A stretch of DNA of 64,000 bases from Pterois miles (Eukaryota; Chordata; Actinopteri; Perciformes; Scorpaenidae): the NCBI GenBank assembly GCA_947000775.1, contig CAMQGK010000038.1:1-64000 (forward strand), given 5' to 3'. The translations under genes were made by a program, and so were the position numbers. Below are positions 48,527-61,297 of this stretch, one piece after another. The notes beneath the pieces are model-generated. The model was not told the DNA's origin. It ran no database searches and saw only the letters and a list, made by a program, of their open reading frames with translations. The first letter of the stretch is position 1. The number at the start of each line of letters is the position of its first letter.

Positions 48527-50224
48527 CCAAGATCTAAATTAAAAAGAGTCAGCATATTGATCTTCTGACAAATGAGACCCTGCACGGCTTTTCAGTGCGG
48601 AAATGTGTCTCTGAAGGGAATAAATAAATGCAGTGTTTGGCATATTTTCACAGATGAAACCTGGACAATCCTATCAGTCAGTGGGAAGCCTTGTTGCTGC
48701 AAAGCCTCTGCAACTTCAAGGATCCGCTCTCCACTTACTGTCATGTATAGCATTGTTTCGTAAAACGGGAAAAATCCATCTCCGCCGCACTGCTGGACAT
48801 CCTGTGTCTGTGTCAGCCGGGCCCGTGAGCACAGGCGCAGCGCACAAAGATGCATACATTATCTCTGAAGGGAATGGATGAGGTTTTCTCAAGTGAGTCG
48901 CTGTTGAAAAGAAGAACACGCTGCATGCCCTTCTCCGTCAATGGTCCCTGCAGCAACACCCCGCGACCACACTCTTTTCTCTGCTCCGGCAAGCCCCGCT
49001 GAGAGGCAGCTGCTGCATATGCATAGGAGTCAATATGTTCGAACCTGCCCCCTTGGCAGGTCATCCAGAGTCTAATCTGCAAAAGGATGTTATGGCAGGC
49101 AGGCAAGGGAAATCCAATTGTATATTACAAAGTCACAGACGATTGACCGGTTGCCAGCCAGACACTGAAGCCAGAGAAAAAGAGGATCGTTTCTCTTAGT
49201 GGCTTCCATCATTCAGTCCACACTGGCCAATGGAGCAGAAGATGTCTCCTCGCGCAGCCCCGTGTCAATGGCATTCCACTTAAGGCAGGTGGGAGATATT
49301 CATGGACTCCTCTCAGACAAACATGGAGACTGCTTTGAAGGGCAGAGAGAGTCAGCCAGTGAGGTACATTAAAGCAGCGCAGTAAAGTCAACTATCAGTA
49401 GTTTACGCTCAGTTATGGGTATCTCTGGCTGTAAATAGTTTCTGTGTCAACATGAGAAGTGGTATGGATGGTGACAGTGGGATAACACAGATGGACAGAA
49501 TGCATATTTAAATCTTATATTATATCTTGACAACTTATATTCATCTCATTGGTAACTGCATGCTATATTCCATTGTTCTTGTTATTCATAAGTTTAGTGA
49601 CAACTACAGTCATTTTTAAGTTAGATTATAACAAGTGATACTAATGTCAGTTGGTGCAGTGTGTTCAAAAAGACACTTCTTTTATTTGTCAGGGACAGTA
49701 CACATTATTCGGCATCATTATGAAAACGTGGCAGATTTAGCTACTTGGTTAACGCCTTACCATTCCACCCTCGAGGGCTGGGGGTGTTCAGGAGTAGAGA
49801 AGATCAACAGTAGATGCCACATCAAAGTGGTGTAGGTTATCCAAAATTTGGAAACCTGATAATTAAATAACAAAAAAAAAAGCTAAAATTAATTAATCAA
49901 ATAAAATAAAGAGTGTAAGAATGTGAACATAGAACACGCTATAAGTTTGTGATGGTCATTCTTATGCTCTGTCTAATAAAGAAACAATATAGAAACAATA
50001 TAAATTTGATAAACAACTTTTGATTTTGTGAATTCTGCAAGAACTGCATTTTTCTGTGATTGGATGGCGAGCACTCCTGGTCTGTAAACTGTTCAGAAAT
50101 CCCCTTATTGTCAATCTAGCTAGGAAAGCCATCCATCGTCTGAATGCTCTAGGTCTCAAGTTTGTGGTTGTTCATAAGGCTGTGATTATCCCAGAGGTCA
50201 CCACAGGTCATTGTATACAGTGAG
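48527..50224. other. no gene seen; candidate conserved block
   Basis: The block 48790-49390 is GC-richer, repeat-free and contains CATATGCATAGGAG, an octamer-like word. Overlapping ORFs on both strands reflect composition and not coding. Confidence 0.35.
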
Positions 50225-50410
50225 GTTGTTTCATCACCATTTTAGAATGGACAAAAATAACTCATTTGAACTGCATTAAAAAAAAGCATGTTTTTTACCC
50301 CAAACTACATGTGATTATCAGAAAGTGGACATAAAACCTATTCTTATTCACATATCTTGAGGTCAAAGGTCAAGGGGCTCCTTTGAAAATCACCTTGCAA
50401 GAATTTATTT
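50225..50410 (+). repeat. fragment of the TAGGGCTGT MITE family
   Basis: CCCCAAACTACATGTGATTATC, AAGTGGACATAAAACC and CACATATCTTGAGGTCAAAG are interior phrases of the copies at 53721 (reversed) and 32254. Confidence 0.6.
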
Positions 50411-50649
50411 CCCAGCAACAATGGCTGAAAGACAGAATAGCAGAATGTTAATGGGTTAAAGTTGGGACAAGTTTAGCTTCATGGTAACAAGAGACCAACT
50501 TTTATTGTTGGTGGGGTGCAAGCCACAGTCTCCACTTTGTATGCCAGACCATCACAATAGCATTATCCCAATGAAGACTTTTGTTGCCACTAACTAATAC
50601 GGCAGCCTTTACAACCAATGGGTTTCATGATTTCTAATAAACATTTAAA

Positions 50650-51040
50650 GCAACGCACGTCTACTCACAACCTCTCATCACAGGTTACATGTCTGAGTTG
50701 TGAGCAGAATTTCTCTCTTAATCTTTTATTTGAATAGTTTTCCAAGGCCTTGAGAGGTGAAACTATCTAATACTGCACAATAAAAATATGCAAAAATGAG
50801 AGAAAAGTCAGAACAGCCTGGTCTCAACCTTGAGGTTGGGTACAATTGTATTAAGACATCAGCAAAAAAAAAAAAAAAAAAAAAAAATGAGCAAGTCATA
50901 TGCAATTAAAAATGTTAATAAATTCATTAATAATGGGTCCCACCATGTTCATCTTGTGACCCTTTAAAGCCAAACTCTGTCTACTCACAACCGCTCGTCA
51001 TAAGATGCATAATGTCTGAGTTTTGAGCAGTTTAAAAACA
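50650..51040 (+). repeat. two direct copies of a 65-70 bp segment
   Basis: GTCTACTCACAACC-CTC-TCA, ATGTCTGAGTT-TGAGCAG occurs at about 50659-50720 and again at about 50980-51035. A 24-base A-run lies between them at 50864-50887. Confidence 0.75.
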
Positions 51041-51202
51041 GTGATGTTACTTGTCTGCTTGTTGTTGTTCTTAAAAGCTTCAAGAAGTCCAGTATTTCAC
51101 AGAAAACTAGCAAATATGAGAATCCAGAAAAAAAAAATAATAATAAACAGTTTCATAGCAAGCTTTCTTTTTTATTTTGTCTCATTAATCATCTTACTAT
51201 TA

Positions 51203-51669
51203 TGTCGGTCAATTGATCAAATATTTTACTGTGATTAACTGCAAATTAATCACATATTTCATGCTGTTATCAACACAGTAGTAGGCAATTATGCTTACTT
51301 TATGCAAACATATGTATGTATCTATTATTGGAAACCATTTTTTTTAATTGACACTGTTCAGAAACCATGATAGGTTCTGGATTTACTGTAAAGATAAGAT
51401 AAGATGAACCTTTATTAATCCCCGGAGGGAAACTCTGGGAAAAAAAAATGACATCTTGACAGTTTTTCCTACAAAAAGCTAGGATGACATTGTTGGTACA
51501 ATGGATTCCTCAGGTTTTCTAGTTTCATATGATGGTAGTATCTTCACTCTCTTTAAAACTGTCCACTACAACCTCTGAAAGATCAACTGGATTACTGCGT
51601 TAAAGAAATTAGTGTCGTTAAATGAATTTGTGTTAATGCGTTATCAACATGTTAACTTTGACAGCCCTA
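51203..51669 (+). mobile_element. MITE, TAGGGCTGT family, copy 2, with LINE tail inserted
   Basis: Starts GTCGGTCAATTGATCAAATA, has TTACTGTGATTAACTGCAAA on the left and AACTTTGACAGCCCTA as the right end. The 3' LINE tail module (GATAA repeats, CCTTTATTAATCCCCGGAGG) sits inside it at 51391-51437. Confidence 0.7.
51391..51437 (-). mobile_element. LINE 3' tail module, third copy
   Basis: Same module as at 5969 and 6412, in the same orientation, nested in the MITE. Confidence 0.7.
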
Positions 51670-51688
51670 ATCTGTAGTGTAAATATTC

Positions 51689-52229
<541 letters not shown>

Positions 52230-52570
52230 CACAACAATTATCTTGTGTCAGCCGCCTTCTGCAGCCGCTCTGCTCTCCACCTCTGGTTGCTTATATTGAA
52301 TGCGAAGCCCTCAGCTGCCGGTGCAAAAGGCTGCTGAAGGAACCACTCCTCTGGACTGGACTGTACCTCCAGGCCATGGCCCTCCACACCGTGTGCTCCG
52401 CTATGACCGCCTGCTTAGTTCCCCCTTCCTTGCAGCTACTTGGTCATTGCTCCACTTTCAGCTTTTCTCCCTCCTGGCTCTCCAGCACTGGAATGACCTT
52501 CCCACTCCAGTCAGGACAGCAGAGGTACCTTCTGCTCTTCTGGAACAGGGGTGAAAATTAATCTCTTTGA
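52230..52570 (+). pseudogene. LINE ORF2 C-terminal remnant
   Basis: The frame 52300-52554 ends with LLALQHWNDLPTPVRTAE, the A-x-x-x-W-N-x-L-P-x-x-(I/V)-R-x-A motif found near the C-terminus of CR1/L2/Rex1 LINE ORF2 proteins, preceded by a basic PPHRVLRYDRLL stretch. The frame lacks every catalytic domain and stops soon after. Confidence 0.6.
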
Positions 52571-53479
52571 GAAATACTTCACGTTCTCCACAACCCCCAC
52601 TCGATTCACATCTGCCTCCCCTAGTCTTCCTCCCCTACTTGCCTTTAAAAATTCCTCTCTGCATCCCTCTTCATGTTATCGCATCCCTCTTATTCCTCTT
52701 ACCTAAATATGGAGTATTTTCTTGGCAATTCACTATCTTACATTCAAGGGCTCAGGATGTTTGTTTGAAGCTGTTTGTGTTCATTTTGAGTTGTTTCAGA
52801 TACAGTCGAGACAAAGGCAAAAGTTATTGGTTCTGCATTTACATAAATGAAGACTAATGACTTTTGCATGAACTAGGAGATACAGTATTTTTAACTAGAA
52901 TAATTAGCAATGTGATTTCCTCTTCTACAGTGGATTCAGAGCACTGAACTGGCAAAAATGGTATCTCCCATTCTGTGGTGGATCCAACTGTGGATGTGTT
53001 ATTAATATTTTTGCTCACACAAATCAGCCTTCACGACTGTGATAGACAAGTCTCTTCACCGTTATCTGGAGTGCCTCTGGACAGGACATAAGGACTGACA
53101 GTCCCTTTAATATTAGACTGATATCATATGAGAAAAATATCCTGAATTAAGTAATCCTGAATTACTGACAGCATAGAAGTGTCAGTTAATGCATACCCTC
53201 TTATTCGGGATTCATAAGCAGTATGTAAATAGTTAACATAAATGCAAATGTATAATTAAAAACTTGATTTGACAAGTGCTCTGAATGATGAAATGTAACA
53301 GCAATAAACAATAGCAAGCCTGTTTTTGTGCAAATGGGACTAAACATTGTTAAATAAGCCACTTAATTAACTAAAAGGACATTTTCACCATTCTTTCTTA
53401 GATTTGAAAAGGGGCAATCCATTGATTTTACACATCAAGGTCAGTTTATGTGTCAGGGTTAGTACTGCTCTCTCATATA

Positions 53480-53541
<62 letters not shown>

Positions 53542-53720
53542 ATTTTTTTTTTTTTTTTTTTTTTTTTTTGTGGCTCTGGAGTTATTATCCAAGTCTGAAT
53601 AAATAACCCTGATGTCATCAGGTGTGTGGTAATTTTATGAGGTTAATATTTTTTTTTTTGTTTCAAGGCTGATGTATCCCTGCGCTTATTTCCTGGAGAG
53701 CTGGAGTTAAAGATTTACTG
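52571..53720. other. no gene seen; AT array and T-run
   Basis: Non-coding. Contains (AT)n at 53483-53538 followed directly by a T-run to 53569. Confidence 0.5.
53483..53569. repeat. (AT)n plus poly(T)
   Basis: About 28 AT units followed by 27 T residues. Confidence 0.97.
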
Positions 53721-54305
53721 TAGGGCTGTCAAAGTCAATGAGTTAAAGCAAATTTGTTTTAATACTAATTTCCTCAGTTTTAAACCAAAGAGTGAAGATA
53801 CTGGCATCATATGTAACTAGAAAGCCTGAGGAATCCACTGTTACGTGCTTGCTTACTAGCTTGTTGTGAAGGAGGATAAATAACGCTCCAAACTTACGCT
53901 CCATGTTAGTGAGAAAAAAGCTGACATTGCCATTTTTAAAGAGGTCCCTTGACCTCTGACCTCAAAATATGTGAAGGGAAATGGGTTCTATGGGTACCCA
54001 TGAGTCTCCTCTTTACAGACATGCCCACTTTATGATAACCACATCCATGCTGCCTGTTGGGCTTGAGTTTTCCATGTTATGATTTGAGCATATTTTATGC
54101 TAAATGTTAATAGATTTCCAGTAATAAACGTACACATGCATAAAGCAAGCACTTTGCCCACTCCCATGTTGATAGGAGTATTGAATACTTGGCAAATCTC
54201 CCTTTAAGATACATTTTGAATGGAAAACATTGTGATTAATCACAATTAACTATGGACAATCATGTAATTAAGCATGATTAAATATTTAATCGATTGACAG
54301 CACTA
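53721..54305 (-). mobile_element. MITE, TAGGGCTGT family, near full-length
   Basis: 585 bp from TAGGGCTGTCAAAGTCAATG to ATCGATTGACAGCACTA, giving inverted ends TAGGGCTGTCAA and TAGTGCTGTCAA. Contains the family's GACCTCTGACCTCAAAATAT, ATGGGTACCCATGAGTCTCC and GTGATTAATCACAATTAAC. Non-coding; flanking bases do not give a clear target duplication. Confidence 0.82.
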
Positions 54306-57114
54306 ATATCTTTGACTGGAGGCTGATGGATCTCTGAAGTGAAATTCCACAGATAAAGTTATATTAAACTGTTATATCAGTAGCTGATTTAGCTGGTAGA
54401 GGGGGAGCCTGCACAGCTCATTGTTTTTAATTAGCTCCCCTAACATACTGTTGCTGGTCTCTCTGCCAGCAAACACCACTGTACCACTCCACTGTGAAAC
54501 TAGACTCCTTAGTCTCTATGTCTAAATCCATTATGTGTATCATTTGTTAGCAGTGCTTGCTTTCTATTTATTTGTTTATTTTCTCTTACTATGTTTATTG
54601 TAATGCACCAAAATACCAAGGTAAATTCGTTGTGTGTAAAATATGCATTATTATTATTATTATTATTTCTGATTTTATCAGGGTGTCACAAGGCAGTACT
54701 GTGTTGTTAGACTCCAGTACAGTTAGACTCAGGAGGGTTTCTCAGGATTAAATCCTGATATATTCGGGGCAATTTTAATGATAATTTCTAAATTGTGCTT
54801 GCAGTCTTCATGCAAATCTGTTTCGCCTCCTATGTTCAATAACTCGAGATATAATTCCATCTAGGCAGAGTCGACAATAATGCATCAGCAGCTTTTGACA
54901 AATTATTGATTCTCGACTCAGTATGCATTAAATTCGCAGTAACCGTTTGACAGAAGGCATAATTCAATTCTCTTTGCACAGAGAGCTCTTTAGTCATGAC
55001 TATACAGCCTCAGAATGGCAATGCACCGGGCTACGTTATTATACCTATCAAGCACACTAATGATCTACCTCAGGGGCACAGGTACAGCCGAGTAATTTAT
55101 GGGAGCTGGCAGAAATCTACAGGTTAATGCCCTCCATCAAGTGTCCACAGAGAAATATACTATGCAGCACGCTGGTATGCACATGTCACTTTGCACTGCT
55201 CTCTAAATAAAACTGAATAACACCATTTCTTTTCTGATTGCCACTTCAGATCTTTTTCTTTTCTTTTTTTTTTGTTTTTTCTTTAAATACCACATGTCAC
55301 TTCACAGCAAACAAATGACATGTTCATGGGGGCAGCATGTTCCTGTCAGTTGGTTCTAAGTGTGAAATGAGAGATCCGTTTTGGGAGACAGCTTAGGTGT
55401 GGAAGCTATCACAATAACCCTAACCCCCCCAACTCAACTCTTGTTAATTCTCCTTGCTGCGGTATGGTTGAATGGACAAAATCCCAGGACAGATTGATAC
55501 ATCGTGCTCGCCACAGTGACATGAAGAGCCCCTCCTCCCCCTTATACCATCGCCACCATTACCTTACTCTCCTTTCTCCTCTCCACCCTCCCGTCCACCC
55601 GAGCAGCCGAGGTGACAGGTCATAAATCCCTTCAGACATGGGCGTGGGGGTTTCGAAGGATGGGTTGAAGACGCTGGGAGGGGAGGGTGATGAGGATGGG
55701 GAGGCAGGGTGGGGTGGTGGGGGGGCTGCAACACAAACCTGAAGGAGATTTCTCCTCATGCATAGAAAGCTGTTTCCCCCTCACCGACAATGTCTCCCTC
55801 GGGGATGCTACTGCCAACACACTGCATGCAAAGTAGTCTCTCTCTTTCTCTCTCTCTCTTCCTCCCTCTGTGCAAATGGGGTGCGGGTTGGGGAACTTTG
55901 TGGCGCAGGATAAAAGGCAGGGAGCGGCGTCTCATGGAATTCGCCACCCTCCCTATCATCCAGATGATCCTGAATGCCAATTACCCTCCCCGGCTCTGCA
56001 GGGAGCGGCCTGTCACTCAGGATGTGGCTCATGTGTGTCGGGCATCGGGTGGCCAGGCGCTAAGAGTTTGCCGCTGGAGGAGTCAGAATCTACAATATAG
56101 TGCTGGTCACTGCTGGACAGCCACGGGACAACCGGTAACACACCACAAGGAATGCAGGCACACACAGAAACACCCACATACAGCTGTAATGCTTAACATG
56201 AGCAGGCAGCAGGTTGAGGGAGACTTTGGCTCCAGTGGTAACCTCAAACTGCTTCTTTACAGACAACAGTAAAATCAATAAGACTAGAAAAACAAAACAG
56301 AGATCATTTCTAAATGTTTGACTGTAACAAAATAGTGATTTGGGACAAACAAGTAAAATCACGCAAGTGATCCTGTAAGGCTTTCTGGGAAAGAAAAAAA
56401 AAATCTGTATACTACAGTTATAAATACATTGAGCAGTTTGAGCTCCTCTAATCTTTATCTTTATATTAATGGATCAAATGACTACATGTAATTTGAAAGA
56501 GGCTCTAACAAGCCCTCTGGGCCCCCACATCGGTTAGAGCTATATGGAGCTTTTTACCTTGATTCAGCTCTATTTTATTTTTCTTTATTTACAGTTTTTT
56601 TTATTTCAATAAAATGATATAAAGTATAATTTGCACAAGGATGTGAAGGAGAATTGCCTAAAAGCCCTCCAGGGCTTGAGAAGTGTCATTTACCAGGCAG
56701 CATATTACAGGAAATAATTACAGTAATGCACACAGTTTGTAGGTATCTATCACTGATTTTAGACAAAGTAAAAACAGAGACATAGTTTAGCAAAGTACTT
56801 CACAACAATGCATCCCATAAACACCCATCTGTTACACAATTATAATGGATCAGTCAGTCATAAGACACATTCATTCATAATATATAGGAGCATACACAAT
56901 TAGCATTAACAAACTAAGGGAATACACTCATGCGACATGGCTTAGAGCCATATGATATAAAAGATAAGTGGGAAATAAAGAGAAAAAAAAGCGATAATCA
57001 TAATAGGCCTTTAGATTATGACAAAGCAAAATACTGGGCACAGCTTCCCATATATAAAATACTGATTGGTTAGAAAAAGTGATGTAAAGGCTCCTTTGAA
57101 AACATGTTCAAAAA
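54306..57114. other. no gene seen; candidate conserved blocks
   Basis: The blocks 54870-55250 and 55530-56130 are repeat-free and high-complexity; the second contains TGACAGGTCATAAATC, a word that combines TGACAG and CATAAA homeodomain cofactor-type sites. The CT run is at 55832-55859. ORFs on both strands (largest 160 codons at 55790-56272) lack domains. Confidence 0.35.
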
Positions 57115-57430
57115 GGGAGAATCAACCCTGATCTCATGGGAAGGCATATAAATAGCACATTTGTGTCATGATAATGCATTTTAACCTTTTCACGTGTTAT
57201 TTATATGCCACAGGCTTAACGCTGTGAGACAGCTATTTGCATGTCACTTAAGTCCACGTCATTGTGAAACGGTAGCAGTTGTTTCAGGAACAAAACTGCA
57301 GTAATGGGTAACAGCAACAAAAGCACTTAGTTAGGTTTAGGGAAAAACATCATGGATGGGCTTAAAACAAGCATGTAAACAAAAACTTTTAAACTTTGTA
57401 AAATACAGTATGTTCTTAAAAAACATAACA

Positions 57431-57957
57431 TACTGTATTTTTCGTGCTATAAGGCGCACCGGATTATAAGGCGCACTATCAATGAACGTGTCTATTTTCA
57501 TACATAAAGTGCTCTCGTCTCGTGATAGTGGAGTAACTCGCCCGGCGTTGCCTCCCTGTCTTGGTGAATGTGTGTTCGCCTTCTGTCATCCAACGCTCCC
57601 ACACAGCTCGCAATTTAACTTTGAACGGCCTGTTGACACCAATATCTAGCAGTTGGAGCTCTTTAATGAATCCACCCGGAATGATGGCAATCTCCAAATG
57701 AGTTTTCTTCGCTTTCATTTCGACAGTGTCGGTGAGTGCCGTAATGCCCTGACAATCCAGCCAGCGGCGCAGCTTCGTATCTTACCAAAGTCGTAATAAA
57801 ACATTTTGACAGATTTTTGAGCGCCCTGTTCCACATAAAATTGGTTCGAGGTCAGTAAGCACAACTGAAATTGGTGCGCTGTATTACAATGCGCACTGTC
57901 AATTTTTGAGAAAATTAAAGGATTTTAAGTGCGCCTTATAGTGCGAAAAATACGGTA
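57431..57957 (-). mobile_element. pogo-like (Tc1/mariner superfamily) element
   Basis: Left end TACTGTATTTTTCGTGCTAT, right end reversed TACCGTATTTTTCGCACTAT; both continue AAGGCGCAC. The TA at 57431-57432 and at 57956-57957 is the target duplication expected of the superfamily. Length 527 bp. It contains a relic of transposase on the minus strand. Confidence 0.88.
57479..57718 (-). pseudogene. pogo-type transposase C-terminal fragment
   Basis: The open frame of 79 codons contains AIIPGGFIKELQLLDIGVNR followed by PFKVKLRAVWERWM and GEHTFTKTGRQRRASYSTI. The pattern IPGG-x5-LQ-LD-x3-N-PFK-x9-W-x2-WM is the end of the DDE domain of pogo/Tigger/Jerky-type transposases. Only this part remains; the upstream catalytic Asp residues and DNA-binding domains are absent. 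It probably keeps the frame by chance or because the element was recently derived from an autonomous copy. Confidence 0.8.
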
Positions 57958-58215
57958 AATACAAAAAAACACCAACAATACTTTGGGACATGAACACCGG
58001 TTTCCTGGTTGAAAGTCCTCGTTCCCTCCCCCCTGTTTTATTCTGCATTCTGCTTTGAGTGTAGCATTCACATAGATGTGTTTACACTGCACTCAGTACA
58101 GACGGTATGGCCTACACATGACATGACAAATGCCACAAAGACAGTGTTATTGCACACAAAATTACTTAAAAACTAATGTCATTCGTATGTCATTTGGTGC
58201 GACCAGGCTGTTAGT

Positions 58216-59879
58216 ATGTACTAGACTGAGAATGGGAAGTATGGGAATGTTTTGTTTTTATTGCCCAGAACTTTAATGTTTCAGTTCACTCACACTGCTC
58301 CCATCAGTGTGTTTCCAGCCACAGCAGGCAATTGCTTTCAGCCAAAAAGGTTTGTATAAACCCACTAGTCAGCTTGGCAGTGTGTTAATAATATGTTTAG
58401 GCCACAGCTTGTTTCTGCTTCTGCACAGTGCCCAAAAAGTAAGTAAATGCAGGTTCAACTACTACTGTATTAAGTACCATATAACCTTGGAACATCAGTA
58501 GTCAGTTAACCGACTTGTCTTGAACGGTAAAGACCAGAGCTTGTAAGGTCAGCAATCGGCTAAGTACTGTATCTAACCTGCATATCATTATACAGTAAAG
58601 CTTCATTCATCAGTTTTAGCACAAAGCTAAATGAGCTTCAGTATATTACCCTATATTCTCTTTTGCCTTATTTTCTGGCCTTCAGCCTAATATTATATAA
58701 CCACTGAAAATGTTTATATTTATTTATGTATTCAATCAATATCTAAAGCTGGTCTGCCTCTCAGGAATGATGTGTGATCTGCTGTCAGCTTGAAGAAGGC
58801 TTGGACATAAAACATATACAATAACTCCCTTGCTTTAATCACTAAGTTATAAGGTGTGATTTTTACATATGTAGGCTATAATATGAAACATCTGATCTGA
58901 TGTTGACTGAGCTCTTGCGTTGACATTTCCCTACCTGGGCCTATGTTGGGATGGCCTGCGTTATCTCCCTCATCATTTTTTTTCACACACATTTTGATGA
59001 TTCAAACAGCACTGTGCTATCGGTCATTCTTGTGAGCAGATGCTGCCCAGATCCCTCCATGTATTGCCATTTCGTCTTTATTGCCAGCCGGCTTATCCGG
59101 CACTGATGGAATTGTTAAAAAAGCAGATATGAGCAGAATCTAGGAGGACCGGCCTTTGTCAGAGCATGCATTCCCATCAGATGAGAGCATGACGATAAGG
59201 ATCTGAGCAACGCCTGCAGGTCGTGTCTCTCTATGCATAACAATCTATGGCTGTGTGGCTGAAAGAAAAACAGTTTGAGACAGGAGAGAAGGGTGCTGCA
59301 TGGGGGTGTTTGGGTGGTGAATATGTATAAGGTGTCTTGACTCGCCTTTTTGTCAAACCTGATTGATCAATATTGCACAGCACTCTGTTTCAAACGGACA
59401 AATCAAGGTCTTGTTTGTACTGTCTGGAGCTGTTTACAGGTTGATAAGGTATTCATGGGTGTGTTTGTGTGTGAGCGTGTGTCCTGATTTAAGGTCAAAT
59501 GCATATATTCAAAGCACAGAGCATAAACTGTCAATTACATTTCATTCCTTGTGATGATAAAGAAGCAATAACAATAGTCTTCTTCACATCACATGATTTG
59601 AATATGCTCAGTGTGGAATTCATAACATATCTATTGAGGGATTGCCTCCACACGGCTCTCAATATGGCGACGGCTGTGCTGGTGGCTCAAAGCTAGCGGT
59701 GCAAACAATGGCTACAGTGCTGACAAAGCTAACAATGCTAACCTGGGGGACATGGGATTAAACTACCCAACGCTTTCTCATCCCAACTCATTACATACTG
59801 ATGCTTTGTCAGATCCCATGGTGTCACTTTTTGGTCTCAGCAAATGTGAATTAAACAAAAACACTAGATTCAAAAAAAA
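58216..59879. other. no gene seen
   Basis: Non-coding. The block 58980-59270 is high-complexity and repeat-free. Confidence 0.45.
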
Positions 59880-60230
<351 letters not shown>

Positions 60231-60233
<3 letters not shown>

Positions 60234-60388
60234 GTTTCATATTCGTTGTCCAAACATAGTAGTTTTAAACCCAGCCTAATTGTTGTGTTTATATATATAT
60301 ATATATATAAACACAATAATTAGGTTGAGGAAAAACTATGTGGCTGGGTTTAAAACTACTATGTTTGGACAATGAATATGAAACTGAA
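60231..60388. repeat. inverted duplication around an AT core
   Basis: The left arm 60231-60290 reversed matches the right arm 60309-60388 almost base for base (AAACTACTATGTTTGGACAA, GAATATGAAACTGA). The right arm has 19 extra bases (TTGAGGAAAAACTATGTGG). The spacer is 18 bases of AT. Confidence 0.9.
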
Positions 60389-60690
60389 TGTTATGAACAT
60401 CTATTTGTTTGCTTTTTGATGAAAGCCTTGTTTGTGGGGCCCATCCACCTCCACTCCCTCCTGTGTGTATCTCTTTTCACTCTTAAAGTAATGTAACCGC
60501 ACTCCTGGTGCACTTTCCCTGAGTGTTTAATAGTGATGCAGATAGGTTTATGATATACAGTAGTGATTTGAAAGCTTGGTGCATCTCATACGCTTCAGGG
60601 TGCCTTGAGTATCAGTATCTAACACCGACAGCCATGACAAAGCATTGGTTTATCCGACATCCCGGAAATGAGAATGGACTGAACCGCCAT
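60309..60690 (+). repeat. dispersed repeat, paired with 27280-27610
   Basis: AGGTTGAGGAAAAACTATGT, GGCTGGGTTTAAAACTACTA and CATGACAAAGCATTGGTTTA occur in the same order as in 27305-27570. Confidence 0.55.
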
Positions 60691-61085
60691 GAGTGGCAGC
60701 CATTAGCTTGCCAGTGGGGCACAGCAGAGACTCACCTTTACTAAAATGCATATATGGCCAGACTGGCTACCTAAATAAAGCTGAGTGAAGTCAGATTATG
60801 ACACACAGAGAGGGAGAGTGCTATATTTTGCTGCTATATTTATGCTCTGAATCAACTTTAATGGCTACACCATGTGTAACCAAACTCTGGTTAAGTATAC
60901 CTCACCGTAGGTTCAGAAGGAACTACATTACAGAATTATAATACAGCCATACTGATACAGTAATTTAGCAATTACACTCAAAAATCAGTCGCATGCACTC
61001 CACTTACTACTAATACCATCTTACACCTCAAAATAACTGTCTCACTTTAATAGTTGTTCAACTTTGTTCTCATCATTTCTCAAGC
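60691..61085. other. no gene seen
   Basis: Non-coding, nothing identified. Confidence 0.45.
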
Positions 61086-61098
61086 TTAATGTCAGAAC

Positions 61099-61297
61099 GA
61101 GTCTGTGAATATTCTCATTCATCCAGGTCATATTCTTTCTGGCAACAATTGAATTGAAGGAAACTGGACTTAGATTTGTCTCTGAAGACGTTTCGGCCCT
61201 TATCCAAGTTGACCTGATGAAGCCACTTGGATAAGGGGCGAAATGTCTTCAGAGATAAATCTAAGTCCAGTTGCCTTTGATTCAATTGTTGCCAGAA
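61099..61297. mobile_element. fold-back repeat flanked by 13-bp direct repeats
   Basis: Arms of 72 bases (61137-61208 and 61226-61297; TTCTGGCAACAATTGAAT ends) with a 17-base loop (TTGACCTGATGAAGCCA). The unit is flanked by TTAATGTCAGAAC at 61086-61098 and 61298-61310. Stem mismatches are about 10 percent. It has no coding capacity. Confidence 0.9.

Larger units (their letters stand above)
57115..58215. repeat. dispersed repeat hosting a nested transposon
   Basis: Phrases CACAAAGACAGTG, ACTTAGTTAGGTTTAGGG, AAAACATCATGGATGGG, TTTGGGACATGAACACCGG and CCTGGTTGAAAGTC belong to a non-coding repeat style common in percomorphs. It is split by the pogo-like element at 57431-57957. Boundaries are guesses. 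Confidence 0.35.

Noticed and set aside
55790..56272. 160-codon ORF
   Set aside because: Starts in a CT microsatellite (SLSLSLSL) and has no domain; overlapping open frames on the other strand reflect GC content.
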